NCBI GenBank assembly: GCA_963277665.1
Contig: OY728166.1
Coordinates: 1,073,188,014 to 1,073,252,013 of the forward strand
From: Viscum album
Lineage: Eukaryota > Streptophyta > Magnoliopsida > Santalales > Viscaceae
DNA: 64,000 bases
Reading direction: 5' to 3'
The translations under genes were made by a program, and so were the position numbers. Positions 57,550 to 64,000 of the stretch are shown one piece after another. Positions within the stretch are counted from its first letter, which is position 1; each line of letters opens with the position of its first letter. The notes beneath the pieces are model-generated. The model saw nothing but the letters and a program-made list of their open reading frames with translations. It had not been told where the DNA came from and searched no databases.

Positions 57550-60500
57550 AAATTATTGTTTGAGGAACTAGGAATTGGTGGGAGGAGTTATACGCTCACC
57601 ATCCATGGTCGCGAGGGAGTATGCACCATTGGGGTAAACCTTGTGAATTATTTAAGGTCCTTCCCATTTGGGCTCCAACATGGGTGGTTTCCTGCCAGAA
57701 ATCATTGGTGTCCAGAGGTCCAATACCAAGTCGCCTTACAGGAAAGAGAAGAGGTGAACCTTCTTATTGAAGGCTCTAGCTATCTTGTTTTGGTGTCTTT
57801 CCAGGTTGTGCAGGGCACGAAGCATGTTCTCGTCAAGTGCTTCCAATTCAGCCAGAAGAATTTTGGATACCTTATCTGGAGCCTGCTGGTCATAGACCGT
57901 TGTGCGTAATGAAGGCAGCTGGATCTTGATGGGCAGGATGGCCTAAGCTCCGTACACTAGGGAATATAGGATCACCTGGGTGGAATTACGAGTCATCGTC
58001 CGATAAGCCCAGAGGGTGTTGGGGAGATTTTCCGGCCAACTTTTATTGTTCTGACCAACCATTTTCTACAAAATATTAGAGAGGATTCTTTTGAACGTCT
58101 CGATCTATCCATTTTCATGTGCCTGATAGTAGGAGGAATGGTTTGAATCGATGTTGTACTTGGCATACAACTTCTTCAACTCAACTGCTCAGAAGTTGGT
58201 TCCCTTATCAGAGAGGACGGCGTGAGGGACTCAAAACCGGTAGATGATATTAGAGCTCACGAATTCAATGATAGAATAAGCCTTTACTTCCATGAGTGGA
58301 GATACCTATGGACACTTGGAAAATAAATCCGTAGCGGCCAAGATCAACTTTCATTGGAGAGTTGTTGCTGGTGGATATGGTCCCACGACATCGAGTCCCC
58401 ACATCGCAAATGACCAAGAGTACTTGGTGGAGTGGAGAGGATCTGGTGGCCAATACATGAAGTTAGCATGAATTTGGCATGAATGTCATATCATGGAGAA
58501 CTTGATGAAGTCATGGATCATGGAGGTCCAAAAGTACTCCAGTCTCAGAATCTGGTGAGATAGCTTTGGCCCAGTCTGGTTGGTGCCGCAAGAACCAGTA
58601 TAAACCTCTTACATGACCTGAGAAATCTCAACTCCTTGGATGAAACGTAGGATAACGCCATCAAACCCGTGCTTGTAGAGGGTCTTCTCAATATTGGGAC
58701 CACTTTGGAGGGTAAACTGCCGCATGTGACATCAAATTCACTCACGCTCGTCCCAATCAGTCGGGACGCAACCATTTTGGAGATACTCAACAAAGGCGTA
58801 TCTCCAGTCATGGGTCACTTCAACAACAACATCTAAGGAACCTGGGGGTCCTGAAGTGGAGGATCCAGCGGTAAGATGGCTTACCCGCTAGCCATAGTCA
58901 TCATCTGGGGTGACGAGAGCGATGACTCTTCGATGTGCCATATGGATAATCAGATCAACCTACTCAGGTTATGCAAGTGATGCAGCCAGGCTGGCTTGGG
59001 CATCTGCTTGACCGTTATGAGATCGATCGACATGAGTAACTTCTAGCCGAGATGGGAACTGGGCCATTAGCTGGAGAGTGTTCTCCAATAAAGGTACAAG
59101 CTCTGGCTTTCAGACAACGTAGTCACCGTTGATTTGCTTGATGACTAGTTCGGAATCCCATTTCACATGAAAATGGGGCACATCGATCTCAAGGGCCACC
59201 TTGAGGCTAGTGATAAGATCCTGATACTCTACCTCATTTTTGGTGCAGCCTTCTGACAACAAGAATTAGTATGGCAGAATGGCTTGCACTGGAGTGACAA
59301 AGACAATATGCAGGCCTACTCTATTGAGTCTAGGATCATTGAGCCTCCTGCTGGTGGGGCTCCAGGAAGCAAAATCGAAGTGAATTTTCAAACACGGGAT
59401 GGCATGATCTACCAAGAGGATTGCCTCATTAGGAAAATCCAAGTCCAAGGACTGGTCAGCAGAAGATGGATGGGAAGAAAGAAAATATTCCAGTGCTTGT
59501 CCCTTGATATATTTCTGAGGGACGAACCTGGTGTCGAACTACTGGAGGATTACTTCCCACCGTGCTTGACGGCCGGTCAACATGGGTCGATTCAGAATGT
59601 ACTTCAGCGGGTCTACCCAAGACACTAACTATACCTCATGGTGCTACAAGTAGTGTCACAATTTCTGCATGGAAAATACCAGTGCAAGGTAGCTCTTTTG
59701 GATGGGGGTTATCTAGTATCTGTATCGATGAGCATATGACTGAGGTAGTAAAGACTTTTTTCCATCCCCTCATTGTTTTTCTGGGCAAGAAGGGAACCAA
59801 GGGATCATTCCAATGCAGTCATGTATAGGATTAGTGGTTTTTCATAGATGGGTGGCATCAGGACCGGAGGATGGAGAATATACTGCTTGATTTCCTCGAA
59901 CACAGTCTGGCACTCTTCGTCCCATTTGTAGGCAGTGCCTTTCATCATAAGCTAGGAAAAGGGCTTACAATTGCCGGCCAGATTCTCAATGAATCGGCGT
60001 ATGTAGGCTAAGTGGCCTTGGAAACTTGGAATCTCTCGAATATTGCTCAGGGGAGGCATCTGGTTAATTGCCTTGATCTTCTCTGGGTTGATATCGATGC
60101 CCCGATACCTGACAAAAAATCCAAGGAACTTCCCAGAGGTGACCCCAAAGGCACATATCAGTGGGTTTATCTTCAGTTGGTGGGAACGCAGGAAGCCGAA
60201 CACTTTCTCATGGTCCTTGAGATGGTCCTGGCGCTGGTGAGATTTGACCACCAGATCATCCACATAGCATTTCACCAATTTCATGAGGATTGGATTGAAT
60301 ATGCAATGCATGGCCTGATGATAGGTGGCAACTGCATTCTGTAAGACGAAAGGCATGACCTGGTAACAAAACATACCTTGTGTAACCCTGAAAGCTATAG
60401 AATCCTCATCCTTGGTGGCCTTTCAAATCTATTTTTATCCGGAATAACCATCCATTAACGAAAGGTCTTGGAACCCAGTCATGGCATCGATCAACAATTA

Positions 60501-61811
60501 CGTCACAGGAAGGGGAAAATCATCCTTCGGGCAGTGACGGTTGAGATCGCGGAAGTCAATGTAGAATCTGATCTGTCCATTCTTCTTCCTGACTGGCACA
60601 ATGTTGGCCAACCATTTGGGTTACTAGACCTCCTTGATGAATTTGGCTCTGATGATCTTGTCAACTTCAGCCTCGACCATGGTACTGTGATAAGGGTTCA
60701 TCTTTCTGGGAGGCTTCTTGAACTCGCGATGATTTTCTGGAAGACTGAGGCTGTGGATGGATACCAGAGGATCTAGCTCTGGCATCTCGTCGTAGCTCCA
60801 GGTGAATACATCATGATGTCGTTTTAGTAAGTCCACGTACCGTTGTTGCTCCTCGAGAGGCATGGATGCACTATTCAACTTCGGTCTCGAGTCCACCACG
60901 CTACCAAGGTTCACATGTACCAATTTATCGACTGTGGAAGAGATTCCCTATTCAAATGCAGGGGGAGAATCCTCCAAATCCTCCTCTTCTCTTGCGGAGG
61001 ACGGATCCTCAGTGGGAGAAGCTTCCTTTGGGTTGGTAGATTCCGAAGGGAGGCTGGTACCTGCCTGAGCAGAAGTGGTCATCACATCAGAAGATTATGG
61101 TACTGTCGAAACCATAGCAATGAAGGTTGTCGACCTGATATCATCTGGTCTTCATCCCAAGGGTCCACGCTTAATGATATCAAATCAATTGTGGTACATC
61201 GGCTTGATCTAGTTAATTACATCCTGATGAAACATACACGTATAGCATACGGTTGTTGCCATGGGGTGGACATCCCAATACCTTACAGGGTTAGAAGGCT
61301 CCAGGATCACCTGAGCCTGATTTGTGTAGGAGTACGAGGTGATTTCCCATTCTCTATTGTACTTGGGCATATACTTCCCCATTTTACTAGAGAAAACAAA
61401 ACATTTCCCCATGTCGGGGGTCATGGCCTCCAGTCGATGGATCGGGATGACGTAGGCATCATCCAGACCTACCCAGGGGTCAGTTGCAACTGTGATGGGT
61501 TCAACCTCACTTGCCTAAATCTGTTTATCCTTGATCTTGTAATAGTAGGCATCCGGGTAGTGGTCTTCACAAGAGGCTAAAGGAGATGTGTCACCTTGGA
61601 GTATGCCTACTCGACCATCGAGGGAGAACTTAAGGCATTGGTGATATGATGAAGGGATCGTCGCATGCAGGTGGAGCCATGGTCTGGCCATCAATGCATT
61701 GTATGAAGGTCCTGGGCATAGCGGAAGCTCTTGGGTGGATGTGCCCACTTGGATTTTTATCATTATCAATGATCCATCCGGGATCAGTATGATGATAAAT
61801 TCCAGACTCCA
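57550..61811 (-). pseudogene. Decayed pol of the old Tat element
   Basis: The minus strand shows Tat pol in order, with many stops and shifts. Protease end is at 61515-61769 (NALMARPWLHLHATIPSSYH). The RT N-terminal part is at 60624-60923 (TWSYDEMPELDP; VEAEVDKIIRAKFIKEV). The RT catalytic part is at 59952-60374, with the YVDD motif intact (CYVDDLVVKS). RNase H remnants follow, and the archaeal-type RNase H lies around 58900-59450 (NRVGLHIVFVTP). Integrase runs from about 58700 to 57550, ending in the KWEGP...HKVYPNGAYSL region. The younger copy aligns along the whole length. The frame is cut at 61812 by the copia LTR. Confidence 0.8.
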
Positions 61812-63597
61812 TGGATCAAATCACAGAAATAGCCAAAGAAGAAGAATAATCTCGGAAACACAAATAAGAATTATCACAGGTTGATTATAATTAATTGACA
61901 AGAAGTACCTTTTATAGTGTTCTTTCTTCGTTGATATTTCTGATCACGTTCTGATGTGATTCGTCATTACGTCACAGAATCCAAGTGTAGACTTCCTCTA
62001 GCGGTGATCCACACATGCACCACGTATATCTGGACGTCGCCAAAGGAATCTCTGGGTGCTAGTGTAGAGAAGCTTTTGATGGTGTTGTCTGCCTTAGATC
62101 GCCTTGATCCGATGGAGGTGAATCTCTCTCAGTCTTGAGAGCGTTCTTGGAAGAAGGAGTTCTTTCGGCCTTGATAGAATTCTCCAGAATTTTTGTGCAC
62201 AATGATTCTTTGGAAAAGTATTGGGGTTGTGAGGATATTTATAATCAGGTTTGAGGTTATAGAGTTATAACAATAAATAAAAACGTTATGCATTTTATTT
62301 ATTTCATTAACTCTTATTGAAAACCCCATGTCAAATCATTAATTCCTTGACATGCTCCCAAGCTGATTATAATAAATATAATTTAATAAAATGATATTAT
62401 TTCCTCAAAATCCCTACTGGAAAAAATACACAACATGTAATCATTAATACATGGCGTGTACTCATTTTTCATTGAAAACTAAATGGCATGTACATTCAAT
62501 GTACACGGCATGTATATCTTGTTTTCATATTTTATTTCCTTTCCGAAATGAAAAATACACAGCATGTGCATTCAATGTACATGACCTGTATATCTTGTTT
62601 TTAATTTTATTCTTCCTCCAACATTAAAACAATTTAGGCTTCCTTGAATAATTATTAAACCAGATATGGGAATAATATCTATTCTACTTGATATACTTTG
62701 ATACACTTACTGTGTGACCCTCTATGCCTCTTTCTCATTGGCATTAGGCGGGCTTACCTAAAGTCCAAGATTAATGTATAGCAATGGGTCCAGGCACCCA
62801 AGAGAAAGAAATTGGAACTGCATTGATGTGTCACCTCATACAAATTCTAACCATGTAATTTAATCCTTTTGTCTCAATATCTCATCAACAAGGTTTCATG
62901 GAAGTTTCATAAACCTATATGCAAGATCCGCCATTCTTTGAAATCCAGAAATAAACTCGTCGTGACACCATGACCATGGAATTTGAGTGACAGTTATATT
63001 TCAATCAAAGGGCCCAAGACATCTACTTCCATAAATATGTAAGGTAAAAATACTTTATCAACTTATCCATTAACAACATTTCATTTGTGACTCACCCAAC
63101 GTACTCTACTTCCCCCAAATTTCTTCATGACGGTTTTCGTCAGCAAATCTAAGTGCACGAGTCATGACATGAGTTAATGGTAATCTTCCAATCTAAGGAC
63201 AATTACACACACTCGTATATAACAATGTCTGGTGACACCAAGACATGCCGAATTGCTATTGGCGGGTCTGTTATCATAATCTCTCATCTTGGAGATTACC
63301 AAGTGTGAACTACATGAGAGAAGGTCTCGTCTTCATATGAGTACTCACACATGACAGTCTGTATACCATGTATCCTATCATAGTATGTCATCCAACCATT
63401 GAACTTTATTTAATAATATTGTTATATCATTTCAAGTTTCTCATCAGAGAGGGGATCTGCCATGACCTTATTAATGCAACAAATATTCTAGGAAATTATT
63501 TTATTATAGTCATGCAGAACAATGAACAATATATAATAAGTGTACATTCATGTAATAAAAGTATAAATAGTTGGTTCTCAGGACACCAACCCTAACA
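61812..63597 (-). repeat. 3' LTR of the copia element
   Basis: On the minus strand the LTR starts TGTTAGGGTTGGTG right after the polypurine tract. The other end is most likely ...GATTTGATCCA at 61812, where the Tat protease homology resumes; I could not confirm it with a target duplication, because the second LTR is outside the window. A minus-strand TATA-like TTATAAATATCC lies near 62240, giving a long U3. A 76-bp unit containing 'ttcaatgtaca(c/t)g' is duplicated at 62485 and 62561. Confidence 0.6.
62485..62610. repeat. 76-bp tandem duplication in the copia LTR
   Basis: 'gcatgt(a/g)cattcaatgtac' followed by '(g/a)c(a/c)tgtatatcttgttttt' occurs at 62485 and again at 62561, with a third partial 'catgtaatcattaatac' form just before. 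It lies in the U3 part, upstream of the TATA-like site. Confidence 0.7.
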
Positions 63598-63612
63598 AAC
63601 TCCCAGTTGGAC
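63598..63612 (-). other. Polypurine tract of the copia element
   Basis: Minus strand CAACTGGGAGTT directly precedes the LTR start TGTTAGGG. Its position fits the plus-strand priming site. Confidence 0.6.
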
Positions 63613-63668
63613 TACAGCCGACTGCCTACGACTTTTAGTCCGCTAAACCTCACATGATGATCATGTTT

Positions 63669-64000
63669 CTACAGAGTCAAGGCTTTAGTCAAGGGGTCTA
63701 CCACGTTTTCTTCTTTGGAAATACCACTCACTGCAACTTCACCTCTCTGAGAAAAATCCATCAAGAGATGATACTTATGAAGTATGTGCTTTGTCCGCTG
63801 ATGTAACCTTGGCTCTTTTTCAAGTGCCATCATTACAGTATTATCACAATAGAGTGTGATAGGATCTTTAATTCTAGGTACTACATCCAACTCTTGCACG
63901 AAGGTTCACATCCATACTAATTCTTTAGCTGCCTCAGAAGCTACGATATTCTCGAACTCTTCTGTAGAATCTGCGACCACACCTTTCTTTGAGCTCTTCT
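63669..64000 (-). pseudogene. Copia RNase H, C-terminal part (partial)
   Basis: The minus-strand frame reads the end of a copia RNase H: VVADSTEEFENIVASEAAKE, then DPITLYCDNTVMMALEKEP with the conserved CDN, then HQRTKHILHKYHLL and a final VDPLTKAL motif. An in-frame TGA at 63906-63908 breaks it. The frame ends in TAG at 63669-63671, about 70 bp before the LTR. The N-terminal part is outside the window. RNase H degrades the RNA template during reverse transcription. Confidence 0.85.

Larger units (their letters stand above)
20886..61811 (-). mobile_element. Old Tat-clade Ty3/gypsy element, interrupted by a younger relative and a copia element
   Basis: The left LTR (20886-24904), polypurine tract, antisense plant-mobile-domain gene, repeat-rich non-coding region and minus-strand pol (57550-61811) have the same order as in the complete Tat element nested inside it (27028-50019). 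Its left LTR starts TGTTT at 20886, in the middle of the Tekay RNase H frame, preceded by gtatt, which would be the target duplication. The gag side and right LTR lie beyond the copia element at 61812 and outside the window. Many stops and frame shifts show that it is older than the nested copy. Confidence 0.75.
61812..64000 (-). mobile_element. Ty1/copia retrotransposon, 3' end, running out of the window
   Basis: LTR 61812-63597, polypurine tract at 63598-63612 and the end of the copia RNase H (63669-64000), all on the minus strand. It is inserted in the protease region of the old Tat element. The rest of pol, gag and the second LTR lie beyond 64000. Confidence 0.75.

Noticed and set aside
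57556..57909. 117-codon plus-strand frame
   Set aside because: It is the shadow of the decayed minus-strand integrase C-terminus of the old Tat element.
60843..61580. 245-codon plus-strand frame
   Set aside because: It lies opposite to the decayed protease-RT linker of the old Tat element, whose minus-strand homology to the younger copy is clear; no plus-strand motif is seen.

Overview
The window looks like plant (probably eudicot) nuclear heterochromatin: AT-rich background, microsatellites, satellite-like DNA and stacked LTR retrotransposons. I found no convincing host gene, tRNA, rRNA or CRISPR array. Family calls rest on protein motifs read from the sequence. I cannot name the species with confidence.

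Layout. Positions 1-2680 hold a degenerate tandem array with a monomer of about 177 bp. Positions 6255-9328 (minus strand) hold a heavily decayed CACTA (En/Spm) transposase. Positions 9.3-16.2 kb are very AT-rich, with two TA/TG microsatellites and CACTA-like subterminal repeats. From 16252 to the end the window is a nest of LTR retrotransposons, all with pol on the minus strand: (1) a Tekay-like Ty3/gypsy chromovirus (16252-20885: long 3' LTR plus the end of pol); (2) an old Tat-clade Ty3/gypsy element whose 3' LTR starts at 20886 inside the Tekay RNase H, and which runs to at least 61811; (3) a younger Tat-clade element, complete from 27028 to 50019, inserted in the old one with 2.24-2.25 kb LTRs and a 5-bp target duplication (GTGTG at 27023-27027 and 50020-50024); (4) a Ty1/copia element (3' LTR 61812-63597, then pol) that enters from the right and cuts the protease region of the old Tat element.

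The younger Tat element is the centrepiece. Its minus strand carries one continuous frame from 47743 to 37313 (ORF1, gag, protease, reverse transcriptase, RNase H, a second archaeal-type RNase H, integrase), with no frameshift but seven in-frame stops, five of them TAG and two TGA. On the opposite strand, between the 3' LTR and the integrase end, lies a gene with its own TATA box, a 5'-UTR intron and five further GT-AG introns. It encodes a plant-mobile-domain-like protein with a coiled-coil tail. The old Tat element carries a diverged copy of the same antisense gene in the same place, cut in two by the younger insertion.

The LTRs and non-coding parts of both Tat elements are filled with several families of short hairpin modules. 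Many copies differ in sequence but keep base pairing, including repeated N-GTC...GAC-N' units in which all four Watson-Crick pairs occur at the variable position. These modules, with the antisense intron-bearing gene, are the least explained part of the window.
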